DNA of 64,000 nt from Daphnia pulex (GCF_021134715.1 NC_060023.1:11904001-11968000); one strand, 5' to 3'. Counted from the stretch's first letter, positions 22,500 through 34,905 are shown. Notes: generated by a model from the letters alone, not told the origin. Numbers and translations: made by a program.

Positions 22500-23495
22500 T
22501 CATCCGAGAAGTGCGTCGTGGGCAGCTTTTAATCTTTGCTTGGCCCGGTGGTAGGTTTGAATCACTTGTTCGACGGCGGTGCTCGTTGCCGACGGCCTGT
22601 GCAGGTTGATGGATGCGCGGATCTGCTCCTGTTCCAGCACATTCCTGCCTCTCTGAATCATCGTATCAAAGCGTACCTGGACCGAGCCCGACGTCTCTGT
22701 GCCCAATGGAAAGCGTCCCAGGACCGACGGTGACTCATTATTATGGTTCTGTCAGATAAAGTTAATTATATGACATCAAACGAAAGTGGGTCCAATTGAA
22801 CCAACTAACTAATTGCAATGGATCAAGTAAATTAGGAGGTTATTTTACATCGTTAGGGATTCCGGCGTACTTGATGTTTTCAATTTGTGGAGCCAGGCCC
22901 AAGAAATACTCTCGAAGTTGAAGACTGGTCTCTGTTATGTAAGGCCGCCAAGTTGGAATTGCAATCGAGTAGGAGCCGGGAGTCAGCGGGACGTGCGTGA
23001 ATCCATAACCCACGGATTTCTGTCTATTCCACATGTTGACGTCGTAAACTTCCAGGAGCAGTAAAGGAGTTGGAATGAGATCAGGAGTCTCCGAAGACGA
23101 CGAGTGCTGCCAAGATTTTGACACATCGAGCGTGAAGCGGTGTCCAAAGTGGTTGCTGGAATCATTTCCAGCTCGCGATTGATGGGTGACACCGTGTAGG
23201 TTTTTAGGTTCAGCTAATATCCAATCTAATAATAGACGAGAAAAAAAAAACAGTTTGGGATTTTCTGGAATGAATGAATCGTCGTATGTAATATGTAGGA
23301 AATGTCATCGGAAGAGAATTTGGGAGTTTTACTACCTGCAGGTGCATCGACGACATAACGGACGTACAAATGGTTGCAATTATGGAATTCTTTGGCGGTC
23401 TCTATGGTCACATTCACAACGTGTCGTATGCGATCTGGTTTGATATTTTCGGCGAAAATGTTGTTGGGTTCTCTAATCACTTTGGTCGAACTCAT
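22500..23495 (-). CDS. MKS1: MKS1-like B9-domain protein, short form
   Basis: Minus-strand exons 23495-23336, 23225-22849 and 22748-22500 give 261 residues. The B9 domain starts near residue 20 (VNVTIETAKEFHNCNHLYVRY) and includes LLLEVYDVNMWNRQ, GYGFTHVPLTPGSYS and PTWRP. After it come LREYFLGLAPQIENIKYAGIP, FPLGTETSGSVQVRF and a C-terminal helix (VEQVIQTYHRAKQRLK). These post-B9 elements match MKS1 rather than B9D1 or B9D2. Vertebrate MKS1 is about 559 residues; the first 300 are absent here, and the Spt4 gene starts only 180 bases upstream, leaving no room for them nearby. MKS1 acts with B9D1, B9D2 and other MKS proteins at the ciliary transition zone. In an arthropod this suggests a role in sensory cilia or sperm. 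Confidence 0.85.
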
Positions 23496-23675
23496 TTCTA
23501 AAAAACAACTGTGGTTTATAAAAGAGCGATTTGTTTTGATTCCAGTGGTTGTTATGGCAACAAATTGGCAACGCTGCAACGACAGGCCTATATGCTAATT
23601 ATTTGGCAGACACAAAAGTTCTTTTCGACTTTTCGAGTGTTGAATTCATTTACATTTTCTCTTCTAAAGTAACAC
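23496..23675. promoter_or_regulatory. Bidirectional promoter between MKS1-like gene and Spt4
   Basis: Only 180 bases separate the two divergent start codons, so both genes must share this promoter DNA or use one another's 5' flank. No TATA box is obvious, in keeping with housekeeping genes. Confidence 0.6.
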
Positions 23676-24228
23676 ATGTCTGTCGAAATCGTTCCTAAAG
23701 ATGTTCGTAACATCAGGGCATGTCTTGTTTGCTCCCTCGTCAAGGTAATGATGAACTTTTCGTCTACTTAAAAACTGTTGCACTAAAATGGCCTTTGTTT
23801 TGATGTTGCAGACGTTTGAGCAATTTGAATTCGATGGCTGTGACAATTGCGACGAGTTTCTTCGAATGAAGAACAACAAGGACAACATTTATGACTGTAC
23901 CAGCAACAACTTTGATGGGTGTGTTGAATTCACCATTTGATTTACGTATGACGATTACAATTGATGAGACATTTATTTCATTCTCAGGATGGTTGCCCTG
24001 ATGAGCCCGGAAGATAGTTGGGTGGCAAAGTGGCAGAGAATCAGTGAGTACTATTGAATGCTTTTATTGTTTTTGCCAAACTTGTTAACTGTTGCAAACT
24101 ATTCAGATCGAAAAGTCAAGGGTGTCTACGCCATTTCTGTTTCTGGACGTCTGCCCGACACCTTCATCAGGGAACTGAAATCAAGAGGCATCCCCTACAG
24201 ATCCCGAGACACCAGCCAGCGTCAATAA
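23676..24228 (+). CDS. SUPT4H1: Transcription elongation factor Spt4
   Basis: Exons 23676-23744, 23812-23918, 23988-24043 and 24107-24228 give 117 residues, the usual animal length. The N-terminal zinc finger is CLVC at 16-19 and CDNC at 33-36. Then come [30 protein letters not shown] and [12 protein letters not shown], hallmark blocks of the family. Spt4 pairs with Spt5 to form DSIF, which binds RNA polymerase II and controls pausing and processive elongation. Introns are 63-70 bases. It is transcribed divergently from the MKS1-like gene. Confidence 0.96.
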
Positions 24229-25485
24229 TTCTGAATCTTTCTTTTCTTTCCCACTTATCTTAACTCCAATCTTATTTTGATAACAAAAAAAAAAAAAAAT
24301 TTTTTTCCAATAATCAACTTTGTGTGTTCCAATAATTGGATTCCTGTACATCAGCAAGGCATTGTTTGAGAAAAATACAGCTGAAATTGCTTGGCAGGTG
24401 TGCGTGGTCTCCTTGGAACGAGGGCAAACGAAACGTCGTGTTGCATCCCCCATGACTTCCTCTTTATGTAAGTAGAATCTTTCAACAGGTCCCTGGATGA
24501 GCAGATTGCATATCTTTGATTGGTGAATTCCCCCCCTTTATCTGATGTATGTTAATTCTGGGCATGCGCCAAAGCTCGAGAGTCGTGGCATTGAGGCATG
24601 ACCAAAGTTATCGACAAATATTTAAAACTGCTGCTTTTATGATTCTAAAACAACAAAACACCGAGGCTGAGATTTCTGTTGAATCGGTGCTGCTCGCCTT
24701 GTTGTCTGACGATTTTTGTCTCATTCCTCAGGTTCCCGGCCCAGCAAGGAGTCACGGTCGAATGGTCGTCCAAAAACCGCAGACATGCGACTTGATGAAG
24801 TGTGATAAATGCGTCAATAGGGTGCACCTTTAAGAGTGTGTGGCACGTCGTCGTCGTTGGCGTCCCTATCCTTTTGGGTGCAGAATTCCTCCTCCCGGCG
24901 GCCCTTCCCTCGTCGTCGATAAAAGAAAAAAGGAAGAACAAGAATTGGTAACTAATAAAAACATCAAAACCCGAGAGAAACTAACCAACCAAAAGACAAC
25001 GGGTTGTGCGCTAAGGGAGGGTGTAGGTAGCCAATCGAGTCAAGGTTTTTTTCCCTCCCACCCGTTTGGACGTCGGCACGCTAAGCAACGTGAGCGGCTG
25101 CCAAATACTTTGATGCGACGTCGAAAGTAAAATTAAACTCCCAACCCGAGAAAAGGGGGGCCCCTTCTTTTTTATCCCGCCCCTCCCTCACTGGCTCCTA
25201 CTTCACTTTCACGAGGTATTTTTTCTGCTGTATTTGATTCCTCCGTCAGTCCTGTTTGGTGTACGGTGGGAGCGTGAACCGCGCCGAGCGACGACGGCGG
25301 ATCCAATCAGAAAATCAAACGGTGAATGGGCTCGGTGATTTGCTTCGGGAATTCATCACCGACAAATTTCTAAAATTGAATTCGACCCGGATGATTTGTG
25401 TCGTCGTGTCTGTGCGTTTCTGATTTGAGTTTTACGTGGTGAGGATTATTGATGTTTGGCTGCCGATCCATCGGACACCACCACC
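24229..25485. other. Intergenic region upstream of the K2P channel gene
   Basis: About 1.26 kb. It begins with the Spt4 3' end (an A-rich run near 24287-24300). The stretch from 25140 to 25480 is GC-richer, has CT/GGGG runs and probably holds the channel's promoter and leader. Open frames here (for example 24549-24833) show no domain or splice support. Confidence 0.35.
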
Positions 25486-28400
25486 ATGCATTCGACGTAC
25501 GTCAAAATGGCCATGGATCGCCAGCGGGCCGAACTCCGCCACCGGAGGAACCGACGGCTCCGATCTGCTATGGTTCTCAAGAACAAATTGAAAGACTGCT
25601 GCCGAAAAATCACCGCCTTCTTCTTCACTCAAGTACAAATTTAATTATCCAATTATTACACATTTTTTGTGGGTGGTCGATGGAAGAATAGGAAATAATA
25701 ATGATAATCGGCGTGATTTGTTGGAGATGATTAGATTGGAGTTTGTGGACTTATTGTCGGTTATACAATCGTCGGCGCCTTCATGTTTATCGCCCTGGAG
25801 GCGGAAGCCCAGCATCCACTGACACAGCAAGTCATTACTCGCCGTCGATCCTGCGTCGACTACTTGTGGAACAGTAAAATCCCGTTTCTTTCCATCAATA
25901 AAAAAGAGAATTTCCCATTAATTTTTCTGAATTTTGGTTTGACAGTTACCCATCACCTCAATGTCCTGAATTACGACCAATGGCGACAGGACGTCAATCG
26001 CACCGTTTTCGAGTAATAACAAAATCCTTAACAAAAACTTTTTGATTTACGTAACTTTTTTTTTAAATTATTGGGAAAAAAATAAAGGTATCAAGCGCAA
26101 ATGGTGCGTCACATCCGGCGCGGTTACGACGGCACCGACGAGAATCCCTTGTTGATGCGCTGGACCATTCCGGCGGCTTTGATGTATTGCATCACCATTT
26201 ACACGACCATCGGTAACAACGTCAACCCCTTTTTTATTTCTTTTCATTATAAGATCATGGAACACATTTTCTTGTCATGTCGTCGCTTAATTTTTTCTGC
26301 CGGGCAAACAAACGGGCGAAAACAATGTCCAGCAGCAGAAAATAAATAAATTGAGCGCCAGCAAAGTGAATGGGGTGCCTAACGAGTTGAATGAAGGAGA
26401 GTTCATTTGGAATCAAAGTTGATTTTGTTAAGTTGGGAGCGTCGCCAAGTTTGTTAGGCCACCGCCGCCGGCGGATAAATGACATGTGAAAAGATAAAAA
26501 GTTTGTGTGTCTGTGCAACATTTTTCGCCGCTGATTGCCGCTCGGCCAAAGGAGTTCCGTCTCGGGCGTCAAGTGGAAACGCCCATCAAGAGCCTTTTCT
26601 TTTTTACCCCCTCGTCCGTTTATCAACTTTTGTCCGTCCGTCCGTCTCAGTGTGTACAGACGGTGGCGTGGGCGTCGGCCAGAGAGAAAAGAGACGGGCA
26701 ACAAACTTTGCTCAGGAGAAACTGGAAATAAAGTTGTGTCCGTGTTATTGTTACATCTCGCCGGATCTGCACGATATAAAAATGCTGTCAAAATGAGCGG
26801 CTGGCCAGGCAGTTCTTTCAGCTCTTGTTTAGATCCCCATTCCCCGCACGTAAAGGATGCGCCGAATCCAGCGGGATCAGCGCGAAACACAGTCGATATT
26901 CACCACCAACGAGCAACTTTCTTATTTGGCAGAGTCGGAAGAATCTATTGGCAATTTCTTTTTTTTTACGGATTGACTCGGCCATCGATTGATTTTCTCT
27001 CTCGCCCAGGATCCAGCAACGACGTATGGATCAGACAGAAAAGCAGCAGTCCCCATAGATTCTCCCATCAAATTACCATCGTCGACATTTTCTATTTCTT
27101 GGGTCGCCTTTATAAACCGGAGAGAGGAGAGAAAAATCTATTTTCAGTCCGGCCCGTGTGTGTCTGCTGGCCCGTCTCTCTGAGAGAGGAGATGTTATGG
27201 GCAGGGATGAAAGTTTATTTAAGGACTGGCGGCAGCGGCGGCCGCTGTCCCGGCAATAAAAAATAGGCCAGTCAATGGCGGGACGGGAATTCTGTTGTTG
27301 TTGTTGTTGTTGTTGGACAACGCCAATAATTAACTTTGCTCATCACTCGACGTGTTGTTTTTGTTGTTTCAGGTTACGGCAACTTGACGCCGAGAACTGC
27401 CGGGGGTAAATTCGCCGTAAGTAATTTTGATTTATAATTAATTACACCAAATTGTTGAATTAACTTTGATTGTGTTTTTGTATAGACGGTGATTTACGCC
27501 ATGGTGGGCATCCCGCTCATGTTGCTCTACATGGCCAACGTGGGTGAAATCCTGGCGACATCATTTAAATTCACTTATAAGAAAATGTGCAAGTGAGTTG
27601 TTGTTGTTGATTTTTGACATTTCATATAAGGGAAATATCCCACATGATCAGGGGGGCGTTGCCTCTGCTCCTAATGGGTTTGGCACATTACTTTGACTGT
27701 CCCCCCCGGCCCAGTCCGGCAGACACACTTTTTTGCCCGTCTATATTTGTTTGGATAAGTTAACGGGAGAGCGTGGGCGTGACGTGTTGTGGCCCGTTTC
27801 GTTCTTTTTTTTTGTGTGTTGGTATTTAGGAGATTTATGGCTCCTAACAATCGTCGGCTCAGCGCTCCTTGCGACAGCTTGTTTAATGTTTATGCGCCTG
27901 TTGACTGAACGTTATTCATCGCTTGTTTGGATGGAAAATGTCGTCAATGCGACGTTTTGTGTGTGTTACTCCTCCCCCCTTGCTGGATTCGATCACAAGG
28001 ATTCTATTTTTGATGAAGGATTTTTTATCTCTTGTTTTTAGATGTCCAAGGAGGCGGAGGAGGGGTCAGTTGACGCCGGAAGTGGCCACCATTCCGGTCA
28101 GTCAAGAGCCAGTGAGAGACAAGAAGCGGAAGAAACATAAAACGGATCCAGCAGCGACCATCACCGTCTCGGTCATTCCGGTGGAGCCGGCGGAAGAAGA
28201 CGATCCGACCGCTTACGATCCGCAAACAGTTTCCGTCACCAGCTGTCTGGTCGTCATGAGCAGTTTTGTGATTGGTGGCGCCATCCTCTTTAGCGTGTGG
28301 GAGGTAACACAAAAATAAAAAAGGAAAAACGATCCTCATTTTATTGATTTTCACTTTTTTCTATTTTAAAACACATTTTTCAACTGAATCTTTTTCCCTC

Positions 28401-28767
28401 TCTCTAACTCGTAGGGCTGGGGCTATGTGGACGGATCCTATTTCTGTTTCACCAGTTTATTGACGATCGGCTTCGGAGATTTCGTTCCCGGTCAGACGAT
28501 CGCCCATTCACAGGACGCCGTCGACAGTAAACTCATCATGTAAAGTTACAATTTGGATCTAGAAAAATTGAAATCAGGATCTTTTTTTAAATCTTCAATT
28601 TGGTCCATTATTTTTGCAGTTGCGCCGTGTATTTGTTACTGGGCATGGCCCTGCTGGCCATGTGTTTCAACTTGATGCAGGAATCGGTTTTCATGAAAAT
28701 CAAACGACTCGGACGACGGCTGGGTTTGCTCAGAGACAGATCTGCTGCTCCTGCTGCCTCCTCCTGA
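25486..28767 (+). CDS. Two-pore-domain potassium channel (K2P), canonical filters
   Basis: Nine exons: 25486-25632, 25735-25873, 25946-26012, 26088-26212, 27373-27416, 27486-27592, 28042-28303, 28415-28539 and 28620-28767, giving 387 residues. Order: basic N terminus, M1 (about 50-72, GLIVGYTIVGAFMFIALE), extracellular cap with VTHHLNVLNYDQWR, pore 1 with TTIGYGNLTPRT (about 157-168), M2, a basic cytoplasmic loop (RRRRRGQL and DKKRKKHK), M3, pore 2 with LLTIGFGDFVPG (about 313-324) and M4. It would conduct background K+ current as a dimer. The intron after exon 4 splits the filter glycine codon of pore 1 (phase 1), a position I know as conserved in this family. Closest named subfamily not decided. 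The C terminus is short (about 25 residues after M4). Confidence 0.93.
26213..27372 (+). other. Large intron inside the K2P pore-1 codon
   Basis: The 1160-base intron interrupts the GYG codon of pore 1. It holds two long overlapping open frames on opposite strands (26535-27266 plus, 26255-26890 minus) with no domain character and frequent Ser/Arg/Pro, which I read as composition effects. A GTT run lies at 27293-27315 near the acceptor. Confidence 0.6.
27293..27315 (+). repeat. (GTT)n microsatellite
   Basis: About eight GTT units, in the K2P intron some 60 bases before the acceptor. Similar GTT/CAA runs recur near 34163, 34523 and 34680. Confidence 0.85.
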
Positions 28768-29057
28768 TGCTCCTGCCAAATTCAATCGTCGTCCATATTG
28801 TTTTTCATCTTTTCTTGTTATTGAAAATGTATTGTCGCATAACAGTTTCTTTCCACATGTGCCGCCTTGCAATATATAATATCAAAACGACACTGTTGAC
28901 AGTGCACACGCGGGCGCAATATTACGACTGGGCGAGAGAAAAAAACACGGAGAAAATGGATTTTTATACAACGAGGAAATGGACAACAAAGAAATCAAGA
29001 AAGAAAAACAAATTTTTTTTAAATCAATTTTTTGATGCAGGTGGAATTTTATTTTGT
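28768..29057. other. Convergent 3' ends of the two K2P genes
   Basis: 290 bases between the stop codons of the two tail-to-tail genes. It holds both 3' UTRs, A- and T-rich on each side; long antisense transcript overlap is likely. Confidence 0.5.
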
Positions 29058-31349
29058 TCAGGAGCGGAAGCTGCCGGATCTTGAGCGACGACGCGTGCTG
29101 TCGCTCTCGGCTGATGGATCGCACGGACTGGCCGACGACGTCCACTGAGCCAGGAGCCACTCGTAGATCAAATTGAAACAAATGGAGCACAACGTCAGAG
29201 CGAGGAAAATGTAAATGGAAACGGCGACCAGCGGCCAGGATGATTGTCCGCTCCAGACGGCCGAGTGGGCGTCGGGAATGCCCGTTGTCGTCAGGAGCAT
29301 GAAACTGAGCAAAAGGGCGTCGGTGGCCGGCAGAGACATGAGGAAACTGAAGAGCAAAGTGCCGCAAGCCACGAACAAGAGGACCAGGATGAGGCAGAAA
29401 ATAGGCGGCCAAAAGGATCGGATCCTGCCGACGAGTCGGCGGTAGTCTGCGCTGCTGCTCGACGTCGACGACGTGCTGGCCTCGATCGATTCGTCGTCTT
29501 TGACGACCACCGACGATTTCATCGGCTGCTGGTGGTGGAATAACAATTCGTTGGCCGGCTGGTGGTGCTGGTGGCTAAAGGACGTCGAGTCGTGACGGGT
29601 CGTCATCACTACCGCCGGCACGGCCGACATGTGACTGGACCCGTGCTCCCGCCGACGTCTGCCACCACCGCCTGTTTTCCGCGAATTCAATAATGGGCAG
29701 CACATGAGGCAGGAGGACAGAGCCGATCCCACGACTGTCAGATAAAACAGGAGCAGCGGGATCCCGAAAGCGGCGAAAAGGATCGTCAGGATTTTGCCTT
29801 CGTTTGATTCGGGAATCACTGGACAGGAACCTGCGACCAGGAGGAAAAGATCAAAAAGACACACAAATCAGCACATTTTTTTTATCATGGGGCGTATGCA
29901 AATGATTGCAGAGAATATATAAGATGTAATAATAATATTCATATGATTACTCGAGGGTGGAAATTACAATAACAAACAATCTGGCAACCATTTCTTTCTC
30001 CCGCTCGATGCTTTTCATTTGTTGATATTGTATAAACACAAACACCACTAGAGTAGTCGTCTTTTTTTCGGTTGAATGATATGAATATAAACGTGAAAAA
30101 GGAAATCGATTTCCTTTTTCTTTTTCTCTTCTGTTTGTTGTTCAAACCCTTTGAATGTTTGAATAGAGTTTCGGTTCCTCGTGTGTGTCTGATCTCGCTA
30201 ACTGACGAACAAAAGACGCATGGAAGCCGGAGGGGTTTTTTCTTCTTGTTTGAAGAGTTTTCGTCTTTTGATGCCAGTCAGTTTCAAAAAGTTATATATA
30301 TTTGCACACACAACATCTTCTCGTCGTTGACTCACTGGGTAATATGTAGTAATCATTCAAGTTTGTGTGCTCTAATATTTCAACGTCTAAACTTTTACGT
30401 AAATGTGTTGGGCATTATTCAGACATTCAAGTTTTGGAACTGGTGTTTGAGTGTCTACGTCAACAAGGGAACTTCCCCCCAAAGATTAATTTGTAGCTGC
30501 TCTATATATTTACTTGTGTGTGTGTCATATCCCGGTTGATTTCCAGCACAATGTCTGCAACGGCAGAGCTATATACAGCCTGAGAGAGCTTTATTGTATA
30601 CACATGTGAATGATAGAATGTTGTTTTGTTGCAGGTTGTTATTGTTGTTGGCTCCTGCAATATGTCTATAATCCTTTAAGACTCCACTTACCCAGAGTGG
30701 TGATGACGGAGAGGGCATACAGGAAAGCAGTTGGGTAATTCCACTTGACAGCAGTTGTTGTCTGGCGATTGTGTCCAGCAGCAGTTCCAGCAGCTCTTGG
30801 AGTAGCTGCCGTTGTTGCCTGTCCGACCGCCGTCATTTCCTGGGATTTTCGCCGATCGTTGCTGCAATCCTTCTTCATCCAGAGATACATGGTCTCGTGG
30901 AAACGGTAAATCTCGCCGGCAGCCAATCGAGTCCAGTTCTCTTTGTACAAAATGTTGAGATTCTCGGTAATGTCCCACAGTTTGTCGAGCACTTGACGGG
31001 TCATCAACTCCTTCATTTGCGTCACATCTTCGCCGGCAGCCCCGTTATCAGTCGTGATGGCCGTAGGCTCCGACGTGGTCGACAGCCCCGTTCCACTCAA
31101 GGCCGTCCGGATCTCCTCGGTGGGTGGCGTGTGCTGATGGAACGGATGGGAAGCCGACGACGACGACGCCTCGATCAGCATGAAGACGTAGGCGCCCAAC
31201 GAGACGTAGGCCAGGAAGAAGAGCATCAGTGAAAGTTTGGCCGACCAACCCCGGGAGCAGTCGGTTGTCCTTCCGCCACCACCGCTGGATCGTCGAATTT
31301 GCTTGGAAGGTAATTGCCTTTTCAAGCTGCTGCCCCCGCTGTTCTCCAT
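29058..31349 (-). CDS. K2P-channel-like protein with both selectivity filters altered
   Basis: Minus-strand exons 31349-30692 and 29830-29058 give 476 residues. Basic N terminus, M1 (about 37-59, LSLMLFFLAYVSLGAYVFML), a long extracellular cap with sequons (NWT near 138), pore helix FLYALSVITTLG, M2 (EGKILTILFAAFGIPLLLFY), a long Ser/His/Gly-rich cytoplasmic loop (about 270-355), M3 (FCLILVLLFVACGTLLF), a second pore helix (LLLSFMLLTTTG) and M4. The K2P plan and the EGKI, GIPL and LLFY landmarks are kept. The first filter reads TLGSC in place of TIGYG and the second TTGIP in place of TxGFG. The sole intron is phase 1 in the pore-1 glycine codon, the same place as in the canonical neighbour. 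Likely a membrane protein that cannot pass K+ in the usual way, perhaps a regulatory partner. Confidence 0.85.
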
Positions 31350-32541
31350 GGCTCCTGACGCGAGATCTGCATAATTCCATCGAAAGGTTCAGTCATGTGT
31401 GCCGGAGGTTTTATTCTTGTTCAACATAAATTTCCAGCGACAAAGACGGAAATAACATTTTCACGCCCGGATGACTCTATAGGAGGAGGAACCCAAAAAA
31501 CCATCCGACGACTCAATCCAATTATGTTCGTGTCTTTATCTTTTAGCTCCTTGTTATTAACAAGATTTCCTCGCTTCCCATCTGAAAATTTAAATGGGAA
31601 ATGCTGGGCGGATGAGAGAGAGACACCCAATTACTGGGCATCTTTTTTTCTTCCGCCGGAGTATAACAAAAAAGAAAAGAAGAAAAAAAGGTGAATGGAA
31701 AACAACAAGCCAATTGGAATGAATATGCTGACGCTTGTATGATGCTGATTAAGATAGAACTTTGTGTGTCGGATGTGAGCCAGTGAAATCGGATGCTGGA
31801 AGGGACAAGTAGTTAATGAGCCAGCGCCAAAGAGATAGATAATAACACGCACACTGCTCGACTGGGTCCCTCCTAGTACTCATTAGTATTATAATATCCA
31901 AAAGTGTGCCACAGGGAGCAGCTCAACTACTACTACTACCCCTGGCAGACAGACAGAGTTGCAGCTTGTGCACATATCACTAGTAGGGTAGTTGTAGTTT
32001 GGTAAGGGGGGGGGCTCCTTTTGATTCTCCAGGAGAGAGAGCTCCTGTACTGTTGTATTAATAAATGCGTATAGCCAGAAATCTATCTTTATTTGTCGGC
32101 TAATAGTTTCCTGCTGGATTATTCACGCAGGAAAATGGTCTATTTTAACTCTTTTCTTTTTTCTTCTTTTCCAGCAGATTCCCAGGAGGAATTCCCCTCG
32201 CACACTCTCTGGCAAGAACCCGATAAACCCTTTTTGCCGAGAGTCTAGGCCCGTAACGTTTATTATCACGGCCGGCGTTCCCTTAAGGGGAGGAAATTCG
32301 CCTCCCGCCCAAGGAATCACGAAAACCGGAAAAAAAAAAGAAAAATTCGGATCCTAATGGATCAACTTGACCCTACGCGTTCAACCCCACCGTTTTTCTC
32401 TGCGCGTCACCCGTTGTCGTGCGGTTTTTCCCGATCGGGAAAAAAGTCAAATGGAAAGGGCAACCGGATAGACTGTCAAGTTGATAGAGCCCCCCCACCA
32501 CCCGCTCCTACCCCACTGTGTACAGACATGAACCGAGTCGG

Positions 32542-32557
32542 CACACACACACACACA
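32542..32557 (+). repeat. (CA)8 microsatellite
   Basis: Eight CA units in non-coding DNA between the K2P-like gene and testin. Confidence 0.9.
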
Positions 32558-33258
32558 TGGAAACACTAGAAAGGTATTGATTTTTCTCCAAACGCTACTG
32601 TAGCTGCTGCTCCTGATCCTGCTGCCGGCCTGCCTCCTACCACCCATAGGAAATGAGAAAATGCTTAAAAAATAAATAAAAAACAACACACGAAGTGGAG
32701 AAGACAGGAAGAAGAAAGAAGAAGAATGGCGTGTATCAGTGGGTGGGTGGTGCGTGTCACGTACTTTTCGTTTTGCCGCTCCTCCTTGGCCGTCGGATCC
32801 TGTTCACATCAAGAGAAGAAAAGAGGAGGAGCAAGAAATTGCCGACAAAAGGAGCACACGAGCGGCACAGAAAAATCCATTGATAACGCCAGGGCCGAAA
32901 ACACAACAACAATTGACCGCCGTCCGGCCACTCTGCATTCAGCACACACAAATAACAACTGGTCCGTTTCTCCTTCCAAACATTTAAATTTCCCCCTTTT
33001 TTAAATTTCCTTTTTGAAATTTTATTTTAGTTCGGATGTAGACATCCGCACTAGGGACAACTCGAGGGAGAAGGCGGACACAAGTATCCAGCACTGTCCG
33101 GGCGATGGAACCGGAATGTTGTCCGTTAACGAGTTGGGAGTCTAACTTGTATAGTAGCGTGTTTCTCTCTGTGTGGGTGGAGAGACGGACGGACGGACGA
33201 TCGGCGGATGCAACTGGATATCTACCCCGGCCAGGATTTGACGGAGCCTTATAAATGT

Positions 33259-33272
33259 GCGCGCGCGCGCGC
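33259..33272 (+). repeat. (GC)7 alternating tract
   Basis: Seven alternating GC pairs preceded by ATAAATGT. Such tracts can form Z-DNA; no gene link is seen. Confidence 0.85.
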
Positions 33273-34905
33273 TCAGGATCCATGGCCCAGGAAACAACAA
33301 ACTCTCTACAGCCCGTCGAAAAAAAAGAAGAAAAAAAATGAAAGGAAAGCGTTTTTTTACTTCTTCTTCTTCCGTTTGGAACTGGAAGAAGATTGCGTTT
33401 CCGTTTGGCAGTCACTCACACACCCATCCAATTTTCTTTCCATCTAGATTACAATAAGGAGCCAAGGGGCTCTCTCTCATCATCATCGCTCCTGATTGAA
33501 AAGATTCTTTGCTCCGGCTCCTCCTCCTCCCAATATTTGCAGACTTGACTAAACATTGTTGGATGTCTTTTATTTCAATTGCAACACACCAAGGGGGGAA
33601 AAAATCCATTTCATCCGGAAATAGGATGGAAAACGTATTTTTATTTCACTCCACTTTGAGGCCATTCTTCCGGTTTGCCAGTGGTGAGGAAGAAAATTGG
33701 TTGATGTCTAAGTAAATGGAGGCATTCATCGCCTTCTACTCACTTACATACATCAACAACAACGTTCTCTAGTGTGTTGTCTGCAGTAAAGGAAAACCCA
33801 GTCATCCAGAAGGAGCTTGTCCTCGGCTCCTTGGCTCCTCACTCTACTCTACTCTGCTAGTGTGTGTGTGAGTGTATATACATCAGTGAATTCCTTCCGA
33901 TAGATTTCCTGTGTGCATCACTGTGCAAGTACCAGCAGCTGCTCAATTCCAACTGCAGAATAACCGACCCTACCCCCTCCCGGTTGTTGTTGCTGCATCC
34001 CATCTAGACGACACGAATTGTGGGTGGCTGGGCGTTGCCTTGGCAACCACAACAAATCGATCCTTTTCGCAGGAACGGCCCCTACCACTCGGCTAAGACT
34101 CGCCCCATTTCTACTGTTTTCAAAAGGGCAACCCCCAAACGTAAATTGTTTGTACAACTAACAATATACACTGTTGTTGTTGTTGTTGTCGAGGGGGCGT
34201 ATATTTTCACCACAGCCAGGGCATTCATGTGTGTGTGGTGTGTCGCTATGGATGTCGGTCCTGAAACAAGTTCAATGAAGCCATCCGACACTGATTAAGA
34301 ATGATGAAAACGGAATAAAACTTTTTCTTTTTCTTCTTCCAGGCTCCTTCGAGTAGGTAGGCGGATTTCCCATCAGGATCCCCCACCCCATCATTATTTA
34401 AAAAGTGCACACGATGGATGCGATGGCGGATCACAGAGGCCGAGTCAAGAGGGGGGATCCTAATTGCTAATACAAAAGGATCGGCTCTGCTGACATGATT
34501 TCTGCTCTCAGTTGGACCTCCTGTTGTTGTTGTTGCCATGGGACCCCACTTGCGTCACGTCAATGAATGGCCGGCGGTGTGCCGCTCTGACTGGAGTGAC
34601 GAGATAACCTGATTGGCCCAATATTCTCGGCACCAAATGACCACAGGGCCCAGACCCCTCCTCATTGACTGCCCGTCTGCAACAACAACAACAACAACAA
34701 AAACCCCTTTGTCCAGACTATGATTGATTGGCCCTCAGCGTAAATCCAATTCCGTGTATATTCTTTGATGTAACCAGTCCATTAAGCGGAGGAATAAGTT
34801 TTTTGTGCACATTGGAATGAACCGAAACAATTTTTCAGAGATTATTAATTACTCGTAAAATTGAATTTGAAATGTTTTTTTAATAGGAATTTCTTTTCTT
34901 TTTGT

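Larger units (their letters stand above)
31350..34905. other. Gene-poor 3.5 kb between the K2P-like gene and testin
   Basis: No coding gene recognised. It should hold the 5' leader and promoter of the K2P-like gene (near 31350-32000) and the testin 3' UTR (near 34905). The DNA is rich in simple sequence: CACACA at 32542-32557, GCGCGC at 33259-33272, GGAC repeats near 33187, GTT runs near 34163 and 34523, a CAA run near 34680, and many purine or pyrimidine tracts. Open frames of 60-140 codons on both strands overlap one another and lack domains. Confidence 0.5.

Noticed and set aside
26255-27266. Overlapping 211- and 243-codon frames on opposite strands in the K2P intron
   Set aside because: Both lie within a well-bounded intron, overlap one another, and lack any domain feature.
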